Source of the DNA: Caballeronia sordidicola
GTDB taxonomy: Bacteria > Pseudomonadota > Gammaproteobacteria > Burkholderiales > Burkholderiaceae
Direction of reading: 5' to 3'
Assembly (NCBI RefSeq): GCF_001544455.2
Contig: NZ_FCOC02000008.1
Location: forward strand, 173,007 to 237,006
Length of the DNA: 64,000 nucleotides
Shown here: positions 18,858 through 27,781 of the stretch, piece by piece
Numbering within the stretch: position 1 is the first letter of the stretch
Layout of the letters: each line of letters begins with the position of its first letter
Made by a program: the position numbers and the translations under genes
Notes under the pieces: generated by a model
The model's database searches: none
The model's input: only the letters and a program-made list of their open reading frames with translations
Told to the model about the DNA's origin: nothing

Positions 18858-21368
18858 TCAATTCGCCGATGCCGCGCTTTGGCCGCCCTGCGCATTGCTT
18901 TCCGGCGCGATCGGCTTGATGGATCCCTGCACGATCCTCGCGCCAAAATCGCGGATCAGCGACTGTACAAAAGGGTTCTGCGTGATCTCCTTTTCCGCCT
19001 GCTGCTGGCGTTCGGCGCGAAGCGCTGCATCGACGGCCGCAGCGGTACGGCGCGCGGCTCCGACGCTCACAATCACTTCGAGAGTCCGGCCGAGCTTCTC
19101 GGTCAACGCGGTTTTCAGCTTCGCGACTTGTGCGCTTTCGGCGTATTGGGGAACGGGCACGACAAGCGTTATCGATCCGGCGTCGCAGGCCGTCAGTTCG
19201 CTGTTGAACGCGAGCTGATAAGCAATGCCTTTCAACGACAAGTCCACGGCCAGCGCCGGCCAGTCGCCGCTCACGCCGATTGCGTCGAGCGCAATGGCTG
19301 GCGGGAGGGGACGGAGATCCGCCTTGACTTCCGGTTTAAAGCCGGGCGCGTCGTTAAAACGCACGTCGTCGGGACCGCTTTCGAACGCGGGCATGGAACC
19401 GTCGTCGGGCGACATGAAATAAGCATCGTCCGATGACGCCGGCTGGTAGTCATCCAGCGGTATTTCTTCCCACGGCGGCACGGCGTCGCCGCTGCGTTGA
19501 TCGCGGGCGTTCGTATTCGCGTTCGTGCTTGTGCTGCTACTGGCGGAAGAACCGGGCCGGACATTGCTCGCGGTATCGCTTCGCTCAGGCGCCGCGGGAC
19601 GGCGCGGCACCGGAACCTGCACGATCGGCGCGGCCTTTGGCGCGACGGCTTTGCGCACCGGTTCGGCGACGCGCGCCCCTCGATCCGACGATACCCGCAT
19701 GCCGGCGCTGCGCAGCACGTCAAGCGCCGCACTCGCGCCGCCGGGTGCGCGCGGCAAGAGGATTGCCGGATTTTCAACCGGTGCGTTCCGGGTCGCTTCT
19801 GTTGCCGAGCGCTCGGCAAGTTCGTGAGCGGCAGCGGCTATTGGCGCAGGCGCCGGTCCTGGCTTGGAAATCCCGGATGGCGGCTCGATTTCGGCCGGGA
19901 CTTCGGGCTCGGCGATTTCAAGCGAAGAGGTATCGACGGGAGTTTGTATGCTCGTCTCCAGCGCACTCGCGGCAGCCGGCGCGGCTGTCGAAGCAGCAGG
20001 GACATCAGCCAAACCGCCCTCGATACCTTTCGCTCCTACTTCAGATGCGCCCAGGGAAGGTGCCGCATCGACAGCGGCTTGCTCTGCCGCCTTCGAACCG
20101 CGCACCCCGCCATCAACGTCAATGCGCTCACTCGATGCCGACGGCTGAGTCGCACCATGCGGACGCGTCGCCACATCCGCAGCGCGAGTTGTGGCGGCTG
20201 CTACGCTGCTGGGCGCGGCCCCTCGGACGCTCGCCCCCGTTTCCGCAGCTTTCACGCGCGCACCTCCACCGCCCCCCGGACCACCGGCAGGTTCGAACGC
20301 AAGCATCCGCAGCAGCGTCATTGTGAAGCCGGCGTATTCGTCGGGCGCGAGACCCAGTTCGCCACGTCCGATCGTCGCAATCTGGTAGAACAGTTGAACG
20401 TGTTCGGCGCTGAGCGCATCGGCGAAGCGGCGGATATCCGCGGCCTCGGGCCATTCATCGAGCACCGATGCCGGCGCGAACTGCGCCCATGCAATCTTGT
20501 GCAGCAATCCGGCGAGATCCTGCAGCGCCGTGGAAAACGACAGGCTTCGCAACGCCATCTCGTCCGCGATCGCGAGCACCCCGGGCCCGTCGCCTTCCGC
20601 GAGTGTATCGAGCAAACGGATCAGATAGCTCTGGTCGAGCGCGCCGAGCATGCCGCGCACGGCTTCCTCTGTGACCTGATTTGCCGAATAAGCGATGGCC
20701 TGATCAGTCAGAGATAGCGCGTCGCGCATGCTCCCGTCTGCCGCACGCGATAACAACCGCAATGCCTGCGGCTCGTAAGGGATCTTTTCCTCGCCAAGCA
20801 CGTGTTCCAGATGCCCGACAATATGCCCCGCCGGCATCTGCTTCAAATTGAACTGCAGACAACGCGACAACACGGTGACCGGGATCTTCTGCGGATCGGT
20901 GGTGGCGAGGATGAACTTGACGTGCGCAGGCGGCTCTTCGAGCGTTTTCAACATGGCGTTGAACGCGTGGTTCGTGAGCATGTGGACTTCGTCGATCATG
21001 TAGACCTTGAAGCGCGCGTCGACCGGAGCGTACACAGCACGCTCGAGGAGCGCCGCCATTTCGTCCACGCCGCGATTACTGGCCGCGTCCATCTCCACAT
21101 AATCGACAAACCGTCCTTCGTCGATTTCCTTGCACGCCCGGCAGACGCCGCACGGCGTTGAGGTCACACCGGTCTCGCAATTGAGCGCCTTGGCGAAGAT
21201 GCGCGACAGCGTCGTCTTGCCGACACCGCGCGTTCCTGTGAACAGGTAAGCGTGGTGCAGCCGCCCGCCGTCGAGCGCGTGCGTAAGCGCGCGAACCACG
21301 TGCTCCTGGCCGACGAGCGAGGCGAAAGATTTGGGGCGCCACTTGCGTGCGAGAACTTGATAGGTCAT
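18858..21368 (-). CDS. dnaX: DNA polymerase III subunits gamma/tau
   Basis: 836-residue clamp-loader ATPase. The N-terminal AAA+ domain has Walker A GTRGVGKTTLSR, the zinc module CETGVTSTPCGVCRAC, Walker B MIDEVHML and the sensor region LATTDPQKIPVTVLSRC. Domain III continues to about residue 370. A disordered Ala/Pro/Glu-rich linker (about 375-690) follows, then a tau-specific C-terminal domain (ending VRIVQGSIKPIAPE-like sequence) that would contact the replicase and helicase. No A-run slippery heptamer of the E. coli kind was found, so a separate gamma form is not supported. Followed by ybaB and recR. Confidence 0.96.
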   Translation of the reverse strand: MTYQVLARKWRPKSFASLVGQEHVVRALTHALDGGRLHHAYLFTGTRGVGKTTLSRIFAKALNCETGVTSTPCGVCRACKEIDEGRFVDYVEMDAASNRGVDEMAALLERAVYAPVDARFKVYMIDEVHMLTNHAFNAMLKTLEEPPAHVKFILATTDPQKIPVTVLSRCLQFNLKQMPAGHIVGHLEHVLGEEKIPYEPQALRLLSRAADGSMRDALSLTDQAIAYSANQVTEEAVRGMLGALDQSYLIRLLDTLAEGDGPGVLAIADEMALRSLSFSTALQDLAGLLHKIAWAQFAPASVLDEWPEAADIRRFADALSAEHVQLFYQIATIGRGELGLAPDEYAGFTMTLLRMLAFEPAGGPGGGGGARVKAAETGASVRGAAPSSVAAATTRAADVATRPHGATQPSASSERIDVDGGVRGSKAAEQAAVDAAPSLGASEVGAKGIEGGLADVPAASTAAPAAASALETSIQTPVDTSSLEIAEPEVPAEIEPPSGISKPGPAPAPIAAAAHELAERSATEATRNAPVENPAILLPRAPGGASAALDVLRSAGMRVSSDRGARVAEPVRKAVAPKAAPIVQVPVPRRPAAPERSDTASNVRPGSSASSSTSTNANTNARDQRSGDAVPPWEEIPLDDYQPASSDDAYFMSPDDGSMPAFESGPDDVRFNDAPGFKPEVKADLRPLPPAIALDAIGVSGDWPALAVDLSLKGIAYQLAFNSELTACDAGSITLVVPVPQYAESAQVAKLKTALTEKLGRTLEVIVSVGAARRTAAAVDAALRAERQQQAEKEITQNPFVQSLIRDFGARIVQGSIKPIAPESNAQGGQSAASAN

Positions 21369-21612
21369 GCCGAAATTGTATCAGCAACGTCAAGAGGCCA
21401 AGCGTTTCCCAGGGCGGGATGACACGTGCCACACAAAGCATTTGGCGTGGCGCACAAAGAGCATGAAATCAGTTCGAATAACGGAGGGGCTTGCGCAAAA
21501 ATACACGCGTCAGGCACGTCACGATGCGCATTGAAATGCGACATGACGGCCATACATTCGAAGCAGGAGGAATGAACCGGAAGCGGAGATAGTACGAAAA
21601 CACAAAGCGAAG

Positions 21613-21712
21613 GTGACGAGCCCGACCCTCGGCACTGGTAGAAAACGGCTGTGGCTGCTTCGTTCCCGACCTGACCAGGTTGACCGCGCCACCATGCGAG
21701 GAGGCCCGTCAC
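21613..21712 (-). ncRNA. ffs: 4.5S RNA (signal recognition particle RNA, small bacterial type)
   Basis: Read on the minus strand, the SRP core is GGTCAGGTCGGGAACGAAG followed by CAGCC, the conserved Ffh-binding domain IV with its GGAA loop. The ends close a long rod: GUGACGGGCCU at the 5' side pairs with GGGCUCGUCAC at the 3' side (with wobbles), and CCUCG pairs with CGAGG just inside. About 100 nt, the normal size. A TATGAT -10 box is placed right upstream. It is transcribed toward dnaX. No clear T-run terminator follows. Confidence 0.92.
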
Positions 21713-21717
21713 AGAGA

Positions 21718-21723
21718 ATCATA
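21718..21723 (-). promoter_or_regulatory. -10 box of the 4.5S RNA gene
   Basis: TATGAT on the minus strand, with the predicted start six to seven bases downstream falling on the paired 5' end of the 4.5S RNA. The -35 side is GC-rich and poor. The remaining 376 bases to trxA (21713-22088) contain no ORF I can support, and I could not place the trxA promoter there. Confidence 0.55.
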
Positions 21724-22088
21724 TCAGAGAAGGATTGCGCCGCCCACTCCCCGGCTGTAATGGGCTGGAATACACGCTTCATGAATCCGGCTCGAACGAA
21801 CTTTCCCAAGCAGCCTCGGCGCATAAAAATCGTGCGCTGCGTGATGAAACAGACGTGTCCGGGTGTGTCCTATCGGTACCCGGCAACAGATAGCAAAGTA
21901 GGCTAAGATGACATTTTGAAGCCCCGGTAAAACACCGTGTGGCGGGCGAAAGCGGCTTATCAGGCAGCGGCTGCGCCCACCCAAGCGAGCGGTTCTACAC
22001 CCCGCAGCGCGGGCGAACAATTTCCTTGTTTTGGTGTATCGTGGCGAGCATTCAAACGCGGGCCTCGAATTCAGAGAGGTATTCAATA

Positions 22089-22415
22089 ATGAGCGAATCG
22101 ATCAAACATATTAGCGACGCATCCTTTGACCAGGACGTGACGAAGTCCGACAAACCCGTTCTGCTCGATTTCTGGGCCGAATGGTGCGGTCCCTGCAAGA
22201 TGATTGCGCCCATCCTCGACGAAGTCGCCAAGGATTACGGCGATCGCCTGCAAATTGCAAAGATCAATGTGGACGAGCATCAGTCCACCCCCGTGAAGTT
22301 CGGTGTGCGCGGCATCCCCACGCTGATCCTGTTCAAGAACGGTGCAGTCGCGGCGCAAAAGGTCGGCGCCCTGTCGAAGTCGCAATTGACCGCGTTCCTC
22401 GACAGCAACCTGTGA
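22089..22415 (+). CDS. trxA: Thioredoxin 1
   Basis: 108-residue dithiol reductant. Starts [17 protein letters not shown] with the active site [10 protein letters not shown] and the cis-proline region [12 protein letters not shown], ending [11 protein letters not shown] use the ATG at 22089, preceded by GAGAGG; the longer open frame upstream is not thioredoxin-like. It stands next to rho in the same direction, a common trxA-rho pairing in proteobacteria. A GC hairpin just after the stop (GCCAGC/GCTGGC, 22430-22450) lacks a T-run. Confidence 0.97.
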   Translation: MSESIKHISDASFDQDVTKSDKPVLLDFWAEWCGPCKMIAPILDEVAKDYGDRLQIAKINVDEHQSTPVKFGVRGIPTLILFKNGAVAAQKVGALSKSQLTAFLDSNL

Positions 22416-22582
22416 GATTGAATCCGGAGCGCCAGCGGCCGGCAAGCTGGCGGGCGCTTCGGATACAGCGGCAAGCTCGTAGCTCTACTCGGTCCGGCGT
22501 GAATACCGATTCATGCGCCAGATCAATGCGCTGGGTCAATACAAGTAAAAAAGATTAGCTGCACGTGTGAGATTCTCGCAGA

Positions 22583-22602
22583 ATGTTGTGCGACCACAAC
22601 AT
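22583..22602. repeat. Perfect palindrome in the trxA-rho gap
   Basis: ATGTTGTG-CGAC-CACAACAT: two perfect 8-base arms with a 4-base spacer, about 55 bases upstream of the candidate rho -10 box. Shape and position fit an operator for a dimeric regulator. No T-run follows, so it is not a terminator. Confidence 0.5.
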
Positions 22603-22657
22603 GAGCGAATTCCCCTGCCACCAAGCCTAGCCGAGGCTCTGTCGGCATGTGCTATGC

Positions 22658-22663
22658 TAGAAT
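22658..22663 (+). promoter_or_regulatory. Candidate extended -10 promoter of rho
   Basis: TAGAAT with TGC directly before it gives an extended -10 element (TGn). The -35 region is poor, as is common with extended -10 promoters. The predicted start near 22670 leaves a leader of about 95 bases before rho. Confidence 0.45.
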
Positions 22664-22705
22664 CCTAAGACTGCAAGACCAAGACGGTTTAGGTCCTTGA
22701 GCGTT

Positions 22706-22753
22706 CAGCTCACTTCTCCTCCCAAATTCTCTGTTGTACCTCTTCTCCCTGGC
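22706..22753 (+). promoter_or_regulatory. Pyrimidine-rich rho leader, possible Rho autoregulation site
   Basis: The leader just before rho is strikingly C/T-rich and G-poor (for example CACTTCTCCTCCC, then CCTCTTCTCCC). This is the composition Rho binds (rut-like). In E. coli, rho is autoregulated by termination in its own leader. That the same happens here is inference from composition and position. Confidence 0.4.
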
Positions 22754-22764
22754 GGGAAATCCGT

Positions 22765-24030
<1,266 letters not shown>

Positions 24031-24058
24031 GCCCGGACACCAGAAGGAAACACTGCAA

Positions 24059-24087
24059 GCCGCCCGCATTCGCGGGCGGCTTTTTTT
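24059..24087 (+). terminator. Intrinsic terminator after rho
   Basis: GCCGCCCGC (24059-24067), ATTC loop, GCGGGCGGC (24072-24080) and seven Ts (24081-24087): a 9-bp GC stem with a T-tract. Confidence 0.93.
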
Positions 24088-24117
24088 CGTGTATCGAAAT
24101 CAGTGACGCGATTGGTA

Positions 24118-24133
24118 ACGTGAACGTTCACGT
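24118..24133. promoter_or_regulatory. 16-bp perfect palindrome at the merR promoter (candidate operator)
   Basis: ACGTGAACGTTCACGT is fully self-complementary with no spacer. It covers the -35 position of the TATAAT box at 24145. Its layout recalls ACGT-centred palindromes known for some MerR-family metabolic regulators such as LiuR, so autoregulation by the adjacent MerR protein is the simplest reading (inference). Confidence 0.6.
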
Positions 24134-24144
24134 CCATGTTGATC

Positions 24145-24150
24145 TATAAT
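24145..24150 (+). promoter_or_regulatory. Consensus -10 box for the merR-MFS operon
   Basis: TATAAT, a perfect -10. No good -35 is present at standard spacing; the palindrome occupies that place, which fits a promoter controlled by a MerR-type protein. A start near 24157 excludes the in-frame ATG at 24136 and supports the coding start at 24193. Confidence 0.6.
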
Positions 24151-24192
24151 TCGCAGATCATCCTGACCGCCGGACCAAAACCGACCGACGCC

Positions 24193-24672
24193 ATGTCCGA
24201 AGAACTTCTGACCGTACGCGATGCAGCCGAACGTCTCGGCGTCACGCCCCGCACGCTGAAATATTACGAAGAGCGCGGACTTGTGGTGCCAAGCCGCAGC
24301 GAGGGCCGGTACAGGCTGTACGACGCGAACGATCTGGAACGCTTCGGTCGGATTCTACGGCTGAGGTCGCTTGGGTTTTCGCTGCACGGAATTGTCGAGA
24401 TGCTCAAGCGGCCGCTCGAAAAAACCGAGGCCGGCCAAAACCGTTATTCGCCGGATTCGCTGGCCGAAATCAGGAAAGGCTTGAGGCAACAACTAGATGC
24501 CATCGATTCACGCATCGAATCCGTGCGCCGCGAACTCAACGAAGCACAGGCCGTGCGCGCGGAGTTGCGGCTCGACCTGGATTACGTGGAGGCGCGGCTC
24601 GCGGGCCACTCCGCCGATGCGCTGCTCGAACATCAATCGAAAGCACGGGCCAGGCCGGGGAGCAAGAAGTAA
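24193..24672 (+). CDS. MerR family transcriptional regulator
   Basis: 159 residues with an N-terminal MerR winged HTH (LLTVRDAAERLGVTPRTLKY, YEERGLVVPSRSEGRYRLYD) and a C-terminal coiled coil (about residues 95-150) for dimerisation. There is no metal-binding Cys cluster, so it is more likely a small-molecule or drug sensor than a metal sensor. The start at 24193 is set by the promoter at 24145-24150. Its stop overlaps the start of the MFS gene (TAATG), so the two are translationally coupled and the regulator probably controls the exporter. Confidence 0.88.
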   Translation: MSEELLTVRDAAERLGVTPRTLKYYEERGLVVPSRSEGRYRLYDANDLERFGRILRLRSLGFSLHGIVEMLKRPLEKTEAGQNRYSPDSLAEIRKGLRQQLDAIDSRIESVRRELNEAQAVRAELRLDLDYVEARLAGHSADALLEHQSKARARPGSKK

Positions 24673-26219
24673 TGAGCGCCCGGGCACCCGTATTTGTGGT
24701 CGAGCGGTTGCGCGGCGACTTCTTCCCGTGGATGCTCGCGCTGGTCACCGGCCTCGATTACTTCGACAACGCCATCTTCTCGTTTTTTGCGAGCTACATT
24801 GCGGGCGGAATCAACGCATCACCGGATGAACTCGTGTGGTCATCGAGTGCCTACGCGGTCGCCGCCGTCCTCGGGATCCTGCAGCAGCAATGGTGGGTCG
24901 ACCGGCTCGGGCATCGCCGCTACGTGGCCGGGTGCATGCTGTTCTACGGATGCGGCGCAATACTGTCGGCGCTTACGCAAAACTCGCTCGAACTCATGTT
25001 CACGCGCGGGCTTCAAGGCTATTTCATCGGCCCGATGATGGGCGCCTGCCGCATCCTGATCCAGATCAGCTTCACGCCGCAAAAACGCGCCGGCGCAACA
25101 CGCGCGTTCCTGATGTTGATCGTAGGCAGCAGCGCGATCGCGCCGTTGCTCGGCGGCTGGCTGGTTTCGCATTTCGACTGGCGTGCGCTCTTTGCCTGCA
25201 CGGCGCCTGTGGCGTTTGCGTTCGCGGGCCTTGCATTGATCGCGCTGCCCGATTCGGGCAATGTTCATCGCGACGAACGGGGTGCCACGCCGTTCTGGCC
25301 GTATCTGTTATTCGCATTCGCTCAGGGCGCGCTGCAGATCGTGATGCAACAAGTGCGGTTCGAGCACTTCACCACGTCACCCACGCTCGTCATGCTGACC
25401 GCGGCGGGTATTGGCGCCCTCGTGTGGTTTGCATGGCATCAGTGGCATCACCCTGCTCCGCTGGTTCGCCTTCACGCGTTACGAGAACGCTCGTTCCAGA
25501 TCGGCCTTCTGCTCTACATGCTCTATTACTTCGAGTCCACGGGATTCAGCTATCTGATCGCGCGTTTCCTCGAACAGGGACTCGGCTATCCGGTCGAGAA
25601 TGCAGGCCGGCTTGTGGGAATTACGTCGCTGATATCGGGGTCCGCGCTGTTTCTCTATTTCAGATACACGAAGTTCGTCACGCGCAAGAAATGGATCATC
25701 GTGCCGGGTTTTGCGATTGCAGCGCTCGTTGGATGGCTGATGACGCGCATGTCGCCGGGCGTGGCGCAAATCGACCTCCTTCTGCCGATGCTGCTGCGCG
25801 GCCTGTTGCTGCTTTTTATCGTGTTGCCGGTGGCGAATCTCACGTTCAAGATCTTCGCGATCGAGGAATTCACGCATGGTTACCGGCTGAAGAATATCGT
25901 GCGGCAGTTGACGCTGTCGTTTGCAACGGCGGCAGTGATAATCGTGGAACAGCACAGGCAGGCGCTGCATGAATCCCGGCTCGCCGAGGCCGTGAATCCG
26001 TACAATCCGGAGTTCCAGAACGCCGTAGCCGCGCTGGCGCACGGATTTGCCGCCGCCGGGCATACGGCCGGCGAAGCGCATGCGCTCGCCATCGTGACAA
26101 TTTCGCGCATGGTCACGCAGCAGGCGAGTTTCCTGGCGTCGCTCGATGGTTTTTACTTCATGATGGGCGTCGCGGTGTGCGGCGGTCTGTTCGCGTTGTG
26201 GCAAAAGCAGATTGACTGA
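24672..26219 (+). CDS. MFS transporter, DHA2/EmrB-like (14-TM drug exporter type)
   Basis: 515 residues with about 14 hydrophobic segments and the family motif A-like stretch DRLGHRRYVAGCML between helices 2 and 3, then TRGLQGYFIGPMMGACR. A periplasmic segment of about 60 residues lies before the last helix, as in EmrB. The first residues place Asp/Asn within helix 1 (GLDYFDNAIFSFF). Likely exports a hydrophobic or aromatic compound by proton antiport; the substrate is unknown. No EmrA-type membrane fusion partner is adjacent. Coupled to merR upstream. Confidence 0.88.
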   Translation: MSARAPVFVVERLRGDFFPWMLALVTGLDYFDNAIFSFFASYIAGGINASPDELVWSSSAYAVAAVLGILQQQWWVDRLGHRRYVAGCMLFYGCGAILSALTQNSLELMFTRGLQGYFIGPMMGACRILIQISFTPQKRAGATRAFLMLIVGSSAIAPLLGGWLVSHFDWRALFACTAPVAFAFAGLALIALPDSGNVHRDERGATPFWPYLLFAFAQGALQIVMQQVRFEHFTTSPTLVMLTAAGIGALVWFAWHQWHHPAPLVRLHALRERSFQIGLLLYMLYYFESTGFSYLIARFLEQGLGYPVENAGRLVGITSLISGSALFLYFRYTKFVTRKKWIIVPGFAIAALVGWLMTRMSPGVAQIDLLLPMLLRGLLLLFIVLPVANLTFKIFAIEEFTHGYRLKNIVRQLTLSFATAAVIIVEQHRQALHESRLAEAVNPYNPEFQNAVAALAHGFAAAGHTAGEAHALAIVTISRMVTQQASFLASLDGFYFMMGVAVCGGLFALWQKQID

Positions 26220-26243
26220 ATTCGAGAGACTGACACGGACCGC

Positions 26244-27068
26244 ATGGCCAATTTTCTGACTCGCCTCATCGGCGGGAATCGCCGGGAGCGGGCGCTGCGC
26301 AAGTACGCGATCGAAGATACGCTCTGGCGCGCGACGCTCGACCGGTTGCCGTTTTTCGGACATCTCGATTCGGGCGATCTCGCGCGCTTGCGGGAGAACA
26401 CGACGCTGTTTATCGCGGAAAAGGAGTTTTCGACGGCGCACGACCTGCCGCTGACCGACGCGATGATCGTCGCCATCGCCGTACAGGCGTGTTTGCCCGT
26501 GCTCAATCTGAGCCTGGAGTTGTATCGCGGATGGGTCGGAGTGATCGTGTATCCGGGCGAATTCGTCATCAGGAAAACGGTGGAGGACGAAGACGGCGTG
26601 GTGCACGAGATCGAGCACGACGCCAGCGGCGAAGCGTGGGAAGGCGGCCCGGTGGTGTTGTCGTGGGAAGACGCGCAAATGACCGATGGCGAGGACGCGT
26701 ACAACGTCGTGATTCATGAGTTTGCGCACAAGATCGACATGCTCAACGGCGAGGCGGACGGGCACCCGCCGCTGTATCGAAAATGGCATGCGCCGCTCGA
26801 TTCCGCTGCATGGAACGATGTCTTCGATCACGCCTACGATCATTTTTGCGCCCAGGTCGACGCCGTTTCAGATCGCCGATGGTACCGTTTCGAGCGCGAA
26901 TCCCTGATCGATCCTTATGCTGCCGATCATCCGTCGGAGTTTTTCGCGATATGCAGCGAGGCGCTTTTTGTCAAGCCAGCGGCCTTCGAACGGGTATATC
27001 CAGAGTTGTACAGGCTGCTCGCGCGGTATTACCGGCAGGACCCGGCGGGTGTGGGTGCGCTTGCATAA
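26244..27068 (+). CDS. mtfA: MtfA-like zinc-dependent peptidase (M90 family)
   Basis: 274 residues. The gluzincin motif HEFAH (158-162) supplies two zinc ligands and the catalytic Glu, and EFFAICSEALF downstream provides the usual third Glu. Upstream FSTAHDLPLTDAM and PVLNLSLELYRGW are typical for the family. In E. coli, MtfA inactivates the glucose repressor Mlc; whether a Mlc-like partner exists here is not known from this window. It begins 24 bases after the MFS gene. Confidence 0.9.
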   Translation: MANFLTRLIGGNRRERALRKYAIEDTLWRATLDRLPFFGHLDSGDLARLRENTTLFIAEKEFSTAHDLPLTDAMIVAIAVQACLPVLNLSLELYRGWVGVIVYPGEFVIRKTVEDEDGVVHEIEHDASGEAWEGGPVVLSWEDAQMTDGEDAYNVVIHEFAHKIDMLNGEADGHPPLYRKWHAPLDSAAWNDVFDHAYDHFCAQVDAVSDRRWYRFERESLIDPYAADHPSEFFAICSEALFVKPAAFERVYPELYRLLARYYRQDPAGVGALA

Positions 27069-27105
27069 ACCCACAGGACGTCGCCCGCAGAAAGCCCGCA
27101 AAAAC

Positions 27106-27134
27106 ATGCCAAACAACTGATTTTCTGGCATAAT
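27106..27134 (+). promoter_or_regulatory. Candidate sigma-70 promoter of rpmE2
   Basis: -35 ATGCCA (27106-27111), 17-base spacer, -10 CATAAT (27129-27134) with TGG before it. Predicted start near 27141, giving a leader of about 113 bases to rpmE2. Confidence 0.45.
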
Positions 27135-27186
27135 CCACGGTTTTCGACCTCAGGCAAGTGGCTCGCGCTCGGAAAAGTTCCACTGG

Positions 27187-27204
27187 AAGTACCGTCGAGT
27201 ACTT
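27187..27204 (+). repeat. Hairpin in the rpmE2 leader
   Basis: AAGTAC-CGTCGA-GTACTT: perfect 6-bp stem, 6-base loop, about 50 bases upstream of the L31 start. Ribosomal-protein leaders often carry autoregulatory folds; that it does so here is only a possibility. Confidence 0.35.
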
Positions 27205-27254
27205 TGAGCGCATGCAGAGCGGGCTGGCTACCAACAGATACCAAAGGAAATACC

Positions 27255-27509
27255 ATGAAAGAAGGCATTCACCCGAATTACCGCGAAGTGCTGTTCGTCG
27301 ACATGTCGAACGATTTCAAGTTCGTGACGCGTTCGACCATCAACACGCGCGAAACCGGCGAGTTCGAAGGCGAAGAGTACCCGCTGGCAAAGATCGAAGT
27401 GTCGTCGGAATCGCATCCGTTCTACACCGGTCAGCAAAAGATCATGGACACGGCCGGCCGCGTCGAGAAGTTCAACAAGAAGTTCGCAGCGTTCTCGTCG
27501 AAGAAGTAA
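27255..27509 (+). CDS. rpmE2: 50S ribosomal protein L31 type B
   Basis: 84 residues, starting [20 protein letters not shown]. It lacks all cysteines, so it is the zinc-independent (C-minus) paralogue. The ATG at 27255 follows AAAGGAAATACC. In many bacteria a zinc-binding L31 is replaced by this type under zinc limitation, but in Burkholderiaceae type B can be the standard form. I see no Zur-like site. Monocistronic, with a strong terminator. Confidence 0.95.
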   Translation: MKEGIHPNYREVLFVDMSNDFKFVTRSTINTRETGEFEGEEYPLAKIEVSSESHPFYTGQQKIMDTAGRVEKFNKKFAAFSSKK

Positions 27510-27544
27510 TTCACTTGGACTGCAGCACGGCAGGACTGAAGAAA

Positions 27545-27568
27545 GGCAGCGAAAGCTGCCTTTTTTTT
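27545..27568 (+). terminator. Intrinsic terminator after rpmE2
   Basis: GGCAGC (27545-27550), GAAA tetraloop, GCTGCC (27555-27560) and eight Ts. Confidence 0.93.
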
Positions 27569-27618
27569 CGCCGCTTTTTCCCATTTTTTCACGGAAAGCC
27601 ACGCCTGGACGCACCGCA

Positions 27619-27648
27619 ATGACGCGCGCCGCGGCTCCCGTCTACAAT
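27619..27648 (+). promoter_or_regulatory. Candidate promoter of the membrane glycosyltransferase gene
   Basis: -35 ATGACG (27619-27624), 18-base spacer, -10 TACAAT (27643-27648). A perfect hairpin (GTGACGA-AAAA-TCGTCAC, 27682-27699) lies in the predicted leader. Confidence 0.4.
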
Positions 27649-27681
27649 GCCGGATTCGTTAAAAATTGCACTAACTAGAAA

Positions 27682-27699
27682 GTGACGAAAAATCGTCAC
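27682..27699 (+). repeat. Leader hairpin GTGACGA-AAAA-TCGTCAC
   Basis: Perfect 7-bp inverted repeat with an AAAA loop, downstream of the candidate promoter and 83 bases before the glycosyltransferase start. No T-run follows. It may be an operator or an RNA fold. Confidence 0.4.
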
Positions 27700-27781
27700 G
27701 AAAACCGCGTGCGTCCGGCATCTCCGTCACGATCCGGCGCCGCCGCCTCGCCCAATCAGTTCTGTTTTCTGTCGCCACCGC

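Noticed and set aside
18858..21368. Programmed frameshift making a short gamma form of DnaX
   Set aside because: I looked for an A-run slippery heptamer with a following stop as in E. coli and found none; only a GGAAAAG is present.
22430..22456. Intrinsic terminator right after trxA
   Set aside because: The GC hairpin has no T-run; left as a structure of unknown effect.
24136..24192. Longer start for the MerR regulator at 24136
   Set aside because: The TATAAT box at 24145-24150 lies inside this extension, so a transcript from it could not include the ATG at 24136.
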